A DNA stretch of 64,000 nt, from positions 930,001 to 994,000 of the forward strand of contig NZ_JAFMTB010000001.1 of NCBI RefSeq assembly GCF_017916475.1, written 5' to 3'. The notes beneath the pieces were generated by a model. The model had not been told where the DNA came from and made no database searches. It saw only the letters and a list, made by a program, of their open reading frames with translations. Origin of the DNA: Patulibacter sp. SYSU D01012. Its GTDB lineage: Bacteria > Actinomycetota > Thermoleophilia > Solirubrobacterales > Solirubrobacteraceae. Positions 1 through 7,592 of the stretch are shown here, in pieces. How positions within the stretch are numbered: position 1 is the stretch's first letter; every line of letters starts with the position of its first letter. The translations under genes and the position numbers were made by a program.

Positions 1-134
1 TTCTGGACCGTCGCCGCGCTCGCGCCGTGCGCCCGCACGAGCGCGCGGCTCGACGGCAGGCGCGTGCCGGGCGCGGCGGTGGACGCCCACCGCCGCAGCT
101 CCGCCGCGATCCGGGCCGCGCTATCGTCGGGCAT
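1..134 (-). CDS. MocR/PdxR-type GntR regulator, N-terminus only (cut by window edge)
   Basis: Reading the minus strand from the ATG at 134-132 gives 44 codons, open to the window edge, starting MPDDSAARIAAELRRWAS and continuing through GTRLPSSRALVRAHGAS. This matches the start of a GntR winged helix (the G-x-R-L-P-S-S-R-x-L motif) as found in MocR/PdxR regulators, where the DNA-binding domain precedes an aminotransferase-like PLP domain; that second domain lies outside the window. It is divergent from an EamA transporter, a common arrangement for MocR regulators of exporters or PLP metabolism. A TACTCT box (minus strand, 148-143) lies 8 bases before the ATG, so a leaderless start is likely. 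The class call is firm for the winged helix but inferred for the PLP domain. Confidence 0.75.
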   Translation of the reverse strand, partial: MPDDSAARIAAELRRWASTAAPGTRLPSSRALVRAHGASAATVQ

Positions 135-155
135 GAAGCAGCAGAGTAGCGCTAC
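122..155. promoter_or_regulatory. Face-to-face leaderless promoters with overlapping start codons
   Basis: TATCGT at 122-127 is 5 bases before the plus-strand ATG at 133, and TACTCT (minus, 148-143) is 8 bases before the minus-strand ATG at 134. The two ATGs share bases 133-134. A perfect 10-bp palindrome, GTAGCGCTAC, at 146-155 overlaps the minus-strand -10 box and is a plausible regulator site. The -10 boxes are seen; their activity is inferred. Confidence 0.5.
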
Positions 156-1128
156 CCACAAGGCGGCGCACGCGCTACCGCGGTCGGCGGCCGCGATCGG
201 GTGGGGCCTGCTCGGGGTCCTGGCCTTCTCGTTCACGGTGCCGATGACGCGCGTGGCGGTCCGCGGGCTGTCGCCGCTCTTCGTCGGGACCGGGCGCGCG
301 GTCGTCGCCGCAGCGCTGGCCGCCGTCGCTCTCGGCGTCACCCGACAGGCGCGGCCCACGGGGGCGCAATGGGCGCGGCTCGTGGTGGTGGCCGCCGGGA
401 TCGTCCTCGGCTTCCCGCTGCTCACGTCGTTCGCGCTGCAGACGGCCGCCGCCGGTCACGGCGCCGTCGTCGTCGCCCTCGTCCCGGCCGCCACGGCCGT
501 CGCCGTGGTGGCGCGGGGACACGAGCGGCCGCCGCGCGTCTTCTGGGTGACGGCGGCCGTCGGGGCGGTCGCCGCGCTGGGCTTCGCGTCCGTCCAGGGC
601 GGCGGCGTCGGCCGCCTGCACGTCTCCGACCTGCTGCTCTTCGGCGCGGTGCTGGCCGCGGCCGTCGGCTACGCGGAGGGCGGGCTGCTGGCGCGCGAGC
701 TCGGCGCCTGGCAGACCGTCTCGTGGGCGCTCGTCGCGGCGGCACCGGTGACGGTGGCGCTGACGGTCGCCGCGGCGCTCGCGCGCCCGCCGGCCGCGTC
801 GGCCGCCGAGTGGGCGGCCTTCGGCTACCTCGCGCTCGTGAGCATGTTCCTGGGCTTCTTCGCCTGGTACCGCGGGCTGGCGATCGGGCCCATGGCGCGG
901 GTCAGCCAGGTGCAGCTCGTCCAGCCCGTGCTGAGCATCCTCTGGGCCGCGCTGCTCGTCGGGGAGCGCCTGACGTGGGCGACGGTCCTGGGGGGCCTCG
1001 CCGTCGTCCTCTGCGCGGCGGTCGCGGTACGCGCTCGCCTGGGTGGCGTCGCCACGACGGCGGCCGCACCGGGCGCCCGGTCCGCGGTGCCGGCGCGGTC
1101 GGCGGGGGCCGCCGCCGACCGGCGGTAG
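133..1128 (+). CDS. EamA-family (DMT superfamily) exporter
   Basis: A 331-residue, very hydrophobic protein with about ten predicted membrane helices arranged as two EamA halves. The first half contains FTVPMTRVAVRGLSP and FVGTGRAVVAAAL; the second ends with VSQVQLVQPVLSILWAALLVGERL, the typical end of an EamA repeat. Family members export amino acids, metabolites or drugs through the inner membrane; the substrate cannot be read from sequence. The ATG at 133 gives a normal cytoplasmic N-terminus, and an upstream in-frame ATG at 64 would only add unsupported residues overlapping the divergent gene. The last 30 residues are an Ala/Arg-rich tail after the final helix. Probably controlled by the divergent MocR-type regulator. 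It converges on the MFS gene ending at 1135. Confidence 0.88.
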   Translation: MKQQSSATHKAAHALPRSAAAIGWGLLGVLAFSFTVPMTRVAVRGLSPLFVGTGRAVVAAALAAVALGVTRQARPTGAQWARLVVVAAGIVLGFPLLTSFALQTAAAGHGAVVVALVPAATAVAVVARGHERPPRVFWVTAAVGAVAALGFASVQGGGVGRLHVSDLLLFGAVLAAAVGYAEGGLLARELGAWQTVSWALVAAAPVTVALTVAAALARPPAASAAEWAAFGYLALVSMFLGFFAWYRGLAIGPMARVSQVQLVQPVLSILWAALLVGERLTWATVLGGLAVVLCAAVAVRARLGGVATTAAAPGARSAVPARSAGAAADRR

Positions 1129-1134
1129 CGGGGA

Positions 1135-2490
1135 TCAGTCGGCCGCGACGCCCGCGCGGGCCTGCGCGGCGCGCTCCGGCCCCGCGGCGCGGCGGGCGGT
1201 CCGGCCCGACAGCAGCGAGCCCACCAGTCCCAGCGCCGTCGCCGCGAGCACGGGCAGCATCGCGTGCTGCGTGGCCGACGCGCTGCCGCCCCCGTCCCCG
1301 ATCAGCCGCCCGACGACGAGCGCCGCGACGACCGAGGCCGAGAAGCCGCCGCAGTTGACCAGCGCGGCCGCGGCCCCGCTCGCGGCCGGCGGGGCCGCGC
1401 GGCGGGCGATCTCGAAGCCGAGCATCGACGCGCCGGCGCCCGCACCGGTCACCAGCAGCGCGATGAGGAGGACCGCGCGGGGGACGGTGCCGCCCGGCCA
1501 CGCCATCAGCACGAGCCAGGCGCCGGTCGAGGTGGCGGGGAAGACGACGGCGGCGATCCGTCCGCGGCGGGCGCGGTCCCCGACGAGCAGGCCGACGAGC
1601 GGCCCGGTCACGCAGAAGGCGAGGGAGCCGACGAGGAGGAAGCTGGCCGCCGACGCCCGCGACATGTCCTGCGTGCCCTGCAGGTACGGCACGCCCCACA
1701 CGGCGCCGGTGACCATGAACGGGGTCAGCGTCGCCATGTGGACGAAGAAGCCCTGGCGCGTCGCCGGCCGCCGCCAGGCGTCGACGACCGTGCGCAGGAT
1801 GGGCTCGTGCTGGACGTGGGTGGTCTCGCTCCCCGGCGCGCGGCGGCCGCGCGCGGCGCCCGGCCGGTCCTGCACCAGCGTCAGCGGCACGGCGACCAGC
1901 ACCGCGGTGACCGCGGCGAGGCCCAGGAAGGTGCCGCCCCAGCCCAGGCCGTCCAGGCTCGCCTCGAGCGGCACGGTGGAGACGAGCTGGCCCAGCGCGC
2001 CCGCGAAGCCCGTCAGCGCCGCCAGCAGCGTCTGCATCCGCGACGGGAACCACGCGTGTGCCAGGCGCAGGACGTTGAGGAAGGTGAGCGCGTCGCCGAT
2101 CCCGACGAGCGCGCGGCCCACCAGGCCCAGCCCCATCGAGTGCGCGAGGCCGAACAGCAGCTCGCCGCCGGCCATCAGCGCCAGGCCGATCGCGAGGGTG
2201 CGGCGCGGGCCGAAGCGGTCGGCCAGCAGGCCCGCCGGGATCTGCATCGCCAGGTAGAGGACGAGCTGCAGCGACGTGAAGACGGCCAGCTGCCCGACCG
2301 GCACGCCGAAGCGCTCCGCGGCGTCCGAGCCGGCGACGCCGAGCGCCATCCGGTGCAGCATCGCGACGAGGTACGCCGAGGCGCCGACGCCCCAGATCCA
2401 CCACGCGCGGCCGAGGCCGCCGGCGGGGCGAGGCGCCGCGGAGCCGGCGGCGCCGGGGGAGGGCGCGGCGGCGTTGCGTGCGGCTTGCAT
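1135..2490 (-). CDS. MFS transporter
   Basis: 451 residues with about twelve membrane helices. The loop between helices 2 and 3 carries the MFS signature as GLLADRFGPRRTLAIG, and helix 4 has GRALVGIGDALTFLNVLRL. The N-terminal 25 residues and the last 20 are Ala/Pro/Arg-rich and probably cytoplasmic. The substrate is not evident. The start codon at 2490-2488 has TAGATT 8 bases upstream, so the mRNA is probably leaderless. The gene is divergent from a GntR/FCD regulator whose start is only 28 bases away, which strongly suggests that regulator controls it in response to a small acid, the usual effector of FCD domains. Confidence 0.85.
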   Translation of the reverse strand: MQAARNAAAPSPGAAGSAAPRPAGGLGRAWWIWGVGASAYLVAMLHRMALGVAGSDAAERFGVPVGQLAVFTSLQLVLYLAMQIPAGLLADRFGPRRTLAIGLALMAGGELLFGLAHSMGLGLVGRALVGIGDALTFLNVLRLAHAWFPSRMQTLLAALTGFAGALGQLVSTVPLEASLDGLGWGGTFLGLAAVTAVLVAVPLTLVQDRPGAARGRRAPGSETTHVQHEPILRTVVDAWRRPATRQGFFVHMATLTPFMVTGAVWGVPYLQGTQDMSRASAASFLLVGSLAFCVTGPLVGLLVGDRARRGRIAAVVFPATSTGAWLVLMAWPGGTVPRAVLLIALLVTGAGAGASMLGFEIARRAAPPAASGAAAALVNCGGFSASVVAALVVGRLIGDGGGSASATQHAMLPVLAATALGLVGSLLSGRTARRAAGPERAAQARAGVAAD

Positions 2491-2510
2491 CTATGTCGAA
2501 TCTATAGCAT
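2489..2510. promoter_or_regulatory. Operator/promoter between MFS transporter and GntR regulator
   Basis: An AT-rich island in otherwise about 75% GC sequence. It contains two direct 11-bp units, ATCTATGTCGA and ATCTATAGCAT, exactly one helical turn apart. It overlaps the start codon and -10 of the minus-strand MFS gene and the likely -10 of the plus-strand gntR gene. Binding by the neighbouring GntR protein is inferred. Confidence 0.5.
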
Positions 2511-2518
2511 GGGCGGCG

Positions 2519-3172
2519 ATGGCCACCGTTGCCCCGTCCGCCTCGCGCCGCGCCTACGAGCACGTGAAGGCGCTCCTGCTCGACGGCGCCGTCCGCGACG
2601 GCGAGCTGCTCAGCGAGGGCGCGATCGCCGAGGCCGTGGGCGTCAGCCGCACGCCCGTCCGCGAGGCGTTCCTGCAGCTCGAGGCCGAGGGGCTGCTCGA
2701 GCTCTACCCCAAGCGCGGGGCGCTCGTCGTGCCGATCTCCGGACGCGCCGCCCGCGACCTGTACGAGGCGCGCACCGTCGTGGAGAGCCACTGCCTGCGG
2801 CGCGTGATCGCCGATCCGCCGCCCGGTCTGCTGGCCGAGCTCGACGCCATCCTGGACGACCAGCGCCGCCTGCTGGGCGCGGAGGACGTCGTGGCCGCGG
2901 GCATCGCCGACCGGCGCCTGCACCGCGCGTGGGTGGCGGCGGCCGGCAACGCGGCGCTGCTCGGGTTCTTCGACGGCCTGCGCGACCGGCAGCAGCGGCT
3001 GACGACCGCGACGCTCCGGCGGGGCGGCGCGCGCCCGCGCGAGCTCGTGGCCGAGCACGAGGCGATCGTCGCCGCCGTGCGGGCCGGGGACGCCGAGGCG
3101 GCGGTGGCCGGGGTCGTCCGCCACCTCGACGCCGCGCGCGTGGCCGTCGACGGCGGCCACCTGGGCGGCTGA
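2519..3172 (+). CDS. GntR-family regulator, FadR/FCD type
   Basis: 217 residues. Residues 8-75 form the winged helix: the recognition region reads LLSEGAIAEAVGVSRTPVREAFLQL, the classic S-R-T-P-V-R-E-A motif of FadR-type GntR proteins. The remainder is an all-helical FCD effector domain (YEARTVVESHCLRRVI, then HRAWVAAAGN and VAEHEAIVAAVRAGD, whose Asp/His residues usually ligate a metal next to a carboxylate effector). The ATG at 2519 is the first that keeps the winged helix complete. It is divergent from an MFS transporter, so it probably regulates uptake or efflux of an organic acid. The specific effector cannot be predicted. Confidence 0.88.
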   Translation: MATVAPSASRRAYEHVKALLLDGAVRDGELLSEGAIAEAVGVSRTPVREAFLQLEAEGLLELYPKRGALVVPISGRAARDLYEARTVVESHCLRRVIADPPPGLLAELDAILDDQRRLLGAEDVVAAGIADRRLHRAWVAAAGNAALLGFFDGLRDRQQRLTTATLRRGGARPRELVAEHEAIVAAVRAGDAEAAVAGVVRHLDAARVAVDGGHLGG

Positions 3173-3293
3173 CGGCGTCGGTGGGCGGTCGCGGGCGGGG
3201 CACCGCGCGGGGTGCGCCGGACGCGCCGGCACGCCGACGCGCCCGCGCCCGCGGCTGAACCCGAGCCCGCGCCCGCGCCCGCGCCGGCGGCCG

Positions 3294-3350
3294 TGCCGGA
3301 GCCCCCGGCCGAGCCGGAGCCCCCGGCCGAGCCGGAGCCCGCGGCCGGGC
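3294..3350. repeat. 18-bp low-complexity tandem repeat in intergenic DNA
   Basis: About three copies of an 18-bp unit resembling gccgagccggagcccccg lie in the 240-bp gap between the GntR and VOC genes. They would encode Pro-Glu repeats on the plus strand and Gly-Arg on the minus strand. No start signal or domain supports translation, so it is listed only as a repeat. Confidence 0.55.
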
Positions 3351-3412
3351 CCGAGCCCGGAGTCCGCGTCCGCGAGGATCGTCGCCCGCGGCGCGCGTAG
3401 GGTCGCCGGACG

Positions 3413-3832
3413 ATGAGCTCGTCGCCGCGCCCCGCCTTCTATCCCTTCCTGCGCTACGCCGACGCCCCGGCGATGCTCGCGTGGCTGCCGCGCGCGTTCG
3501 GGTTCCGCGTGCGCGTGGCGTACCCCGGCCCGGACGGGACGATCGCGCACGCCGAGCTGGAGCTCGACGACGGGATCGTCATGGTCGGATCGCTCGCCGG
3601 CGACGCGCCGCCGCCGGACGGCGACGGCCGCGGCGAGGCGCGCGGGGTCTACGTGGCCGTGGACGACGCCGACGCGCACCACGCGGCCGCCGTGGCCGCC
3701 GGCGCCGAGATCGTCTCGCCGCTGCAGGACACCGACTACGGGTCCCGCGACTACGCCGCCCGGGACCCGGAGGGGCGGCTGTGGCACTTCGGCACGTACC
3801 GGCCCGTCGGCGGCACGCCGGCCCACGGGTAG
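3413..3832 (+). CDS. VOC-superfamily (glyoxalase/bleomycin-resistance fold) protein
   Basis: 139 residues, the usual size of a one-unit VOC protein with two beta-alpha-beta-beta-beta modules. The second module reads GVYVAVDDADAHHAAAVAAG, then SPLQDTDYGSRDYAARDPEG and WHFGTY, the strong D-P-E-G-x-x-W signature of PhnB/YkcA-like members. The family includes dioxygenases, lyases and antibiotic-binding proteins, so the activity is undetermined. A TAGGGT box lies 9 bases before the ATG at 3413, consistent with a leaderless transcript. Its 3' end converges with cobB, only 10 bases away. No clear functional link to neighbours. Confidence 0.85.
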   Translation: MSSSPRPAFYPFLRYADAPAMLAWLPRAFGFRVRVAYPGPDGTIAHAELELDDGIVMVGSLAGDAPPPDGDGRGEARGVYVAVDDADAHHAAAVAAGAEIVSPLQDTDYGSRDYAARDPEGRLWHFGTYRPVGGTPAHG

Positions 3833-3842
3833 GCCGGGTCCG

Positions 3843-5291
3843 CTACCCCGAGGCTGCGGCCCGCACCAGACGCGCGGCCGCCCGCGGGAACGCCGCCCAG
3901 TGCGTGTGCAGGTAGCTCGCGTGCAGCGCGGGGCCGGCTACGCCCTCCTGCCGCTCGCGTCCGCGGGCGGCGAAGGTCCACGCCGGCGGGTCGGACGCCT
4001 CGGGCGCCAGGGTGGAGTAGTGGAACTCGTGCCCGCGGACCGTCTCGCCGGCGCGCCAGAGGGGGCTGTCGACGCCGGCCGTCGCCTCGCGGTAGCCCAG
4101 GGTCAGGCGGGAGCCGAGGTGCCCGACGCCGTCCAGGACGCCGCACATCTCGTGGCCGTCGAGGGCCGATCCCAGGTAGAGCAGGCCGCCGCACTCCGCG
4201 ACGACCGGCCGTCCGGCCCGCGCCAGCTCGGCGACCGCGGCGCGCATCGGCGCGTTCGCGGCCAGCGCCGCGCCGTGCTCCTCGGGAAAGCCGCCGCCCA
4301 GGTACAGCGCGTCGGTGCCGTCCGGCAGGCCCGCGTCGGCGAGGGGGTCGACGGGCAGCAGCTCGGCCCCCGCGGCGCGCAGCAGCTCCAGGTTCTCGGC
4401 GTAGCGGAAGGTGAAGGCCGCGCCGGCGGCGTAGGCGATCCGCGGCGCGCGGCCGTCGCGGCGCGGCGGGTCCGGGACCGCGGCCAGGGGGCGGGCGCCG
4501 TCCCCGTCCGCGCCGGCGATCGCGGCGACCGGGTCCCACGCCGGCGCGGCGAGCGGCGGGGCGGACCGCGCCAGCGCGTGCAGGGCGTCCAGGTCGCAGC
4601 CCTCCGCGATCCGGGCGGCCAACGCCTCCTGCGCCTCGCGGGCCCGCGCGTCGCGCTCGCCGACGGGCACCAGGCCCAGGTGGCGCGAGGGCGTCTGCAC
4701 CCGTTCGTCGCGGACGAGGGCGCCCAGGACGGGCACGCCGATCGGCTCGAGCGCCTCGCGCAGCAGGTCGGCGTGCCACGTCGAGCCGACCTTGTTCAGG
4801 ATCACCCCGGCGACGTTCACCGCCAGGTCGAAGTGCTTGTAGCCCAGGACGAGCGCCGCGACGGAGCGGGCCATCGAGGCCGCGTCGACGACCAGCACGA
4901 CGGGCGAGCGCGTGAGCTTGGCGACGTGCGCCGTCGAGGCCAGCTCGCCCCGGCCCGACGCCCCGTCGTACAGCCCCATGACGCCCTCGACGATCGCCAG
5001 GTCGGCGGCCCGCGACGCGGCCGCGGACCGCGCGCCCTCGCCCGCCGGGACCGGGCCGACGGCGTGGGCCAGCAGCGGCGCGACCAGGTCGGGGCCCGAC
5101 AGGAACGCGTCGAGGTTGCGCCCCGGCCGCCCGGTCGCGAGCGCGTGGTAGCTCGGGTCGATGAAGTCCGGACCGACCTTGGCGCCCTGCACCGTCAGCC
5201 CGCGCGCGGCGATCGCCGCCATCAGGCCGCTGGCGACGGTGGTCTTGCCGGCGCCCGAGGTGGTGCCGGCGATCACGAGGCGGGCGGTCAC
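3843..5291 (-). CDS. cobB: Cobyrinic acid a,c-diamide synthase
   Basis: 482 residues. It amidates the a and c carboxylates of (hydrogeno)cobyrinate using ATP and glutamine, a cytoplasmic step of adenosylcobalamin synthesis. The N-terminal dethiobiotin-synthetase-like domain has the P-loop AGTTSGAGKTT (about residues 7-17) followed by GAKVGPDFIDPSYH. The C-terminal class-I glutaminase domain has the nucleophile Cys in VVAECGGLLYLG and a late His in VRGHEFHYST. The GTG at 5291 is chosen because family homology begins there and a TAGCGT box sits 7 bases upstream; 20 further upstream codons are Pro-rich and unlike the family. Other cobalamin genes follow at 6.5-12.7 kb, but it is separated from them by a VOC gene and repeats. 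Confidence 0.93.
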   Translation of the reverse strand: MTARLVIAGTTSGAGKTTVASGLMAAIAARGLTVQGAKVGPDFIDPSYHALATGRPGRNLDAFLSGPDLVAPLLAHAVGPVPAGEGARSAAASRAADLAIVEGVMGLYDGASGRGELASTAHVAKLTRSPVVLVVDAASMARSVAALVLGYKHFDLAVNVAGVILNKVGSTWHADLLREALEPIGVPVLGALVRDERVQTPSRHLGLVPVGERDARAREAQEALAARIAEGCDLDALHALARSAPPLAAPAWDPVAAIAGADGDGARPLAAVPDPPRRDGRAPRIAYAAGAAFTFRYAENLELLRAAGAELLPVDPLADAGLPDGTDALYLGGGFPEEHGAALAANAPMRAAVAELARAGRPVVAECGGLLYLGSALDGHEMCGVLDGVGHLGSRLTLGYREATAGVDSPLWRAGETVRGHEFHYSTLAPEASDPPAWTFAARGRERQEGVAGPALHASYLHTHWAAFPRAAARLVRAAASG

Positions 5292-5298
5292 CGCGCGG

Positions 5299-5304
5299 AC
5301 GCTA
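5299..5304 (-). promoter_or_regulatory. Leaderless -10 box of cobB
   Basis: The minus strand reads GCTAGCGT, 7 bases, then the GTG start of cobB. The same GCTAGCGT block with the same spacing precedes cobA at 10111, suggesting the two cobalamin genes share a promoter type. Confidence 0.5.
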
Positions 5305-5334
5305 GCGGGCTGGGGGTGCGGGGCGGGCGTGGGG

Positions 5335-5585
5335 GTGGGCGGGAACCGCACGGCCGGGGTCCAGACTCGGGCGCGGGGGTAGGCGCGAACAGCACGGCTG
5401 AGGTCCAGGCCTCGGGTGCGGGGGTAGGCGCGAACAGCACGGCTGAGGCCCGAGCCGCGGGCGCGGGGCTAGGGACGAACAGCGCGGCTGAGGCCCAGCC
5501 TCGAGCGCGGGGCTCGGCGCGAACAGCACGGCTGGTCCCCAGCCGCGGGCGTGGGGCGGGGGCACCGCGCGGCTGGGACCGGGGG
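5335..5585. repeat. 45-bp tandem minisatellite, about five copies
   Basis: The element starting GAAC(A/C)GCACGGC recurs at 5343, 5387, 5432, 5477 and 5521, a period of 44-45 bp. Units contain GCACGGCTGAGG(T/C)CC and GCGGGGGTAGG variants. The array fills the 378-bp gap between cobB and the next VOC gene. Because one period is 44 bp, no single frame stays open with a conserved peptide, so it is treated as non-coding. Confidence 0.8.
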
Positions 5586-5669
5586 CCGACGCGTCGCGTG
5601 GCGCGTCGGCGTGGCGTGGTCGTGACGTCGCCCTGGCGATCACCCGCGCTCGGGCGGCATGATGGCCGC

Positions 5670-6020
5670 ATGAGCGTCCGGCGGATCGTCCCCAACCTGC
5701 GCGTGGACGACCCGGGCGCCGCCCGTGATCTCTACGCCGGGCTGTTCGGCCTCGACGTGGTGATGGATCAGGGCTGGATCGCGACCGTCGCCGCGGCGGG
5801 CGACCGCGGCACGCAGCTGAGCGTCATGGACGCGGACGCGTCGGCCCCGGTCGTCCCCGACGTCTCGATCGAGGTCGACGACGTCGACGCGGTGCACGCC
5901 GAGGCGGTTCGGCGCGGGCTCGCGATCGTCCACCCCCTGACCGACGAGCCGTGGGGCGTGCGGCGCTTCTTCCTGCGCGACCCCGACGGCCACGTCGTGA
6001 ACGTGCTGCAGCACCGCTGA
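5670..6020 (+). CDS. VOC-superfamily protein
   Basis: 116 residues forming one VOC unit. The N-terminal module begins RRIVPNLRVDDPGAARDLYAGLFGLDV and the C-terminal module has SIEVDDVDAVHAEAVRRG and ends FFLRDPDGHVVNVLQHR, the D-P-D-G-x-x-x-N/E motif of glyoxalase-like proteins. Substrate and metal are unknown; in this family the final Asn/Glu often ligates a metal. The ATG at 5670 matches the family N-terminus; nearby ATGs at 5659 and 5662 are in another frame. It is flanked on both sides by repeat arrays and appears monocistronic. Confidence 0.85.
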   Translation: MSVRRIVPNLRVDDPGAARDLYAGLFGLDVVMDQGWIATVAAAGDRGTQLSVMDADASAPVVPDVSIEVDDVDAVHAEAVRRGLAIVHPLTDEPWGVRRFFLRDPDGHVVNVLQHR

Positions 6021-6180
6021 GGGCGGGGTCGGGCGGGGCGGTCTGTCGGGGGAGCGATTGGCCTCGGGCGGGCGGTAGTGGGCGGGTGGGCCGGCCGCGG
6101 TTGCCGGGCGGCGGCGGGCGGGGCCGCGGCGGGGCGAGCGGGCCCGTCGGGGCTGCCGGGCGGTCGGGGCGGTCGGGGCG

Positions 6181-6365
6181 GCCGGCCATCGGCGTCGATC
6201 TGCGTGGGCGTCGGTCGGGTGATCGGGGCCGCCGGCCATCGGGGTCGATCGACGTCGGCGTCGCCCAACCGGGGTCGATCGGCGTCGGTATCCGACGCGG
6301 ATCGACCCCACCCGCGATCAGACGACGCGGATCGGCCCCACCCGCGGACCGGCGACGCCGATTGA
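6181..6365. repeat. Mirror-symmetric 30-bp repeat array with near-perfect hairpin
   Basis: Two 30-bp direct units starting GGGGTCGATC lie at 6241 and 6271, followed by two 30-bp units in the opposite orientation (ATCGACCCCACCCGCG at 6301, ATCGGCCCCACCCGCG at 6331). The centre is a hairpin with 18-bp arms at 6271-6288 and 6292-6309, 17 of 18 pairs matching, and loop TAT. A related GCCGGCCATCGG block occurs at 6181 and 6231. The array lies in the 543-bp non-coding gap 6021-6563; no other signal was seen in that gap. Confidence 0.75.
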
Positions 6366-6563
6366 CCGCGCGTACCGCGCCGTCGCGTCGCGCTCCGCCT
6401 CGCGCGCTGGCGCGACTCGGCACGCAGCGCCGTCCGCTCCGCCTGGCGCGGCGTCACGACCCCGCACACGGCGCCGGCCGGCCCGCCCCGGCGTGGCGGC
6501 CGCGGCGGGAGGGGCCTTCGCGAGGGGCCTTCGCCCACCCCGCCGCCCGCACCGCCCGCAGCC

Positions 6564-7592
6564 TCAGCCCACGTCCCAGGCCCCCGCGACCACGGGCTCG
6601 CCGGCGACGGACTCCTCGGTCATCCGGTCGGGCCCGCTCCGCGGGATCCCCGGCCCCCACACCACCGCGGGCACCGGGTCGCCGGAGTGCTTGCCCGTCC
6701 GCGGGTCCGTGCCGTGGTCGGGGCAGACCGCGACGGTCGCGCCCAGGTCCAGCGCCAGCGCGGCGAGGGGGGCGAGCAGGTCGCGGTCGATCTTCTGCAG
6801 CTCCAGGCGCTTGGCCTGCGGGTCGTGGTCGTGCGCCGCCTCGTCGGGCGAGCCGACGTGGACGACCACCGTCGGCGTGCCGTCGCGCAGCAGCGCGGTG
6901 GCGGCACGCGCCTTCGCCGCGACGTCCGTCCCCGGGCGCCCCGTCGCGCCCCGCGGATGCACGGTCTCGGCGCCCATCAGGCGCGCGACGCCCGCCATCG
7001 TCGAGCGCGGCGCGCACACCACCACGGTCTTCTCGTCCAGCACCGGCATCGGCGTCTCGCCGTCCGGCCACAGCTGCAGCCGCGGCACGTCGTCCGGGTC
7101 GTCGGCGCCCGCGACGCCCTCGTGAGCGCCCCACTCCGCCAGGTCGCGGCGGTGGGGGAGGACCGGCTCGGTGTGGCCGAAGACGAGCATCCGGTGGCCG
7201 TGCAGCCGCTGCACGTGCAGGGCCTCCTCGCCGACGGACCCTTCGAGCAGGCGGAACGCCACCTCGGCCAGCTCGGGCCACGGGCGGCCGTCGTCGTGAC
7301 GCACGTCGACGCGGTGCACGACGGCGCCCGGCGGCTCGCGCAGCCCGTGCGCGGCGGCGTCCACGCGCCCGCGCGAGACGGGGCCGCTCGGCGTCCAGCC
7401 CAGCAGCAGCGGCAGGCCCGCCTCGCTCCCCGGGTGCAGCCCCTCCGGCGTCGTGGCGACGCGGCGCACGGCCCCGCGGCGGCAGATCGCGTCCAGGGCC
7501 ATCGGCCGCGTCGACGCCAGCGTCGTCGGCAGGCCGCGGCCGGACCACGGCTCGGCCAGGCCGTCCGGGATGACGAGCAGGCGCTGGCTCAC
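6564..7592 (-). CDS. ApgM-like phosphatase/phosphomutase of the alkaline phosphatase superfamily
   Basis: 342 residues resembling archaeal-type cofactor-independent phosphoglycerate mutase (ApgM). Visible motifs are the metal-binding VIPDG near the N-terminus, PEGLHPGSEAGLPLLLG (the nucleophile Ser region), SPDEAAHDHDPQAKRLEL, and the C-terminal PDHGTDPRTGKHSGDPVP with its metal-ligating Asp/His. It is the last gene of the cobA-cbiM-cobO operon: its GTG start overlaps the cobO stop as GTGA. ApgM converts 3- to 2-phosphoglycerate, but the cobalamin operon context suggests a dedicated phosphatase, for example on alpha-ribazole phosphate, for which no CobC is visible here. That role is an inference only. 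Confidence 0.75.
   Translation of the reverse strand: MSQRLLVIPDGLAEPWSGRGLPTTLASTRPMALDAICRRGAVRRVATTPEGLHPGSEAGLPLLLGWTPSGPVSRGRVDAAAHGLREPPGAVVHRVDVRHDDGRPWPELAEVAFRLLEGSVGEEALHVQRLHGHRMLVFGHTEPVLPHRRDLAEWGAHEGVAGADDPDDVPRLQLWPDGETPMPVLDEKTVVVCAPRSTMAGVARLMGAETVHPRGATGRPGTDVAAKARAATALLRDGTPTVVVHVGSPDEAAHDHDPQAKRLELQKIDRDLLAPLAALALDLGATVAVCPDHGTDPRTGKHSGDPVPAVVWGPGIPRSGPDRMTEESVAGEPVVAGAWDVG

Noticed and set aside
3212-3400. Small Pro/Glu repeat protein
   Set aside because: No start signal or conserved domain; the opposite strand is equally open, as expected of GC-rich low-complexity DNA.
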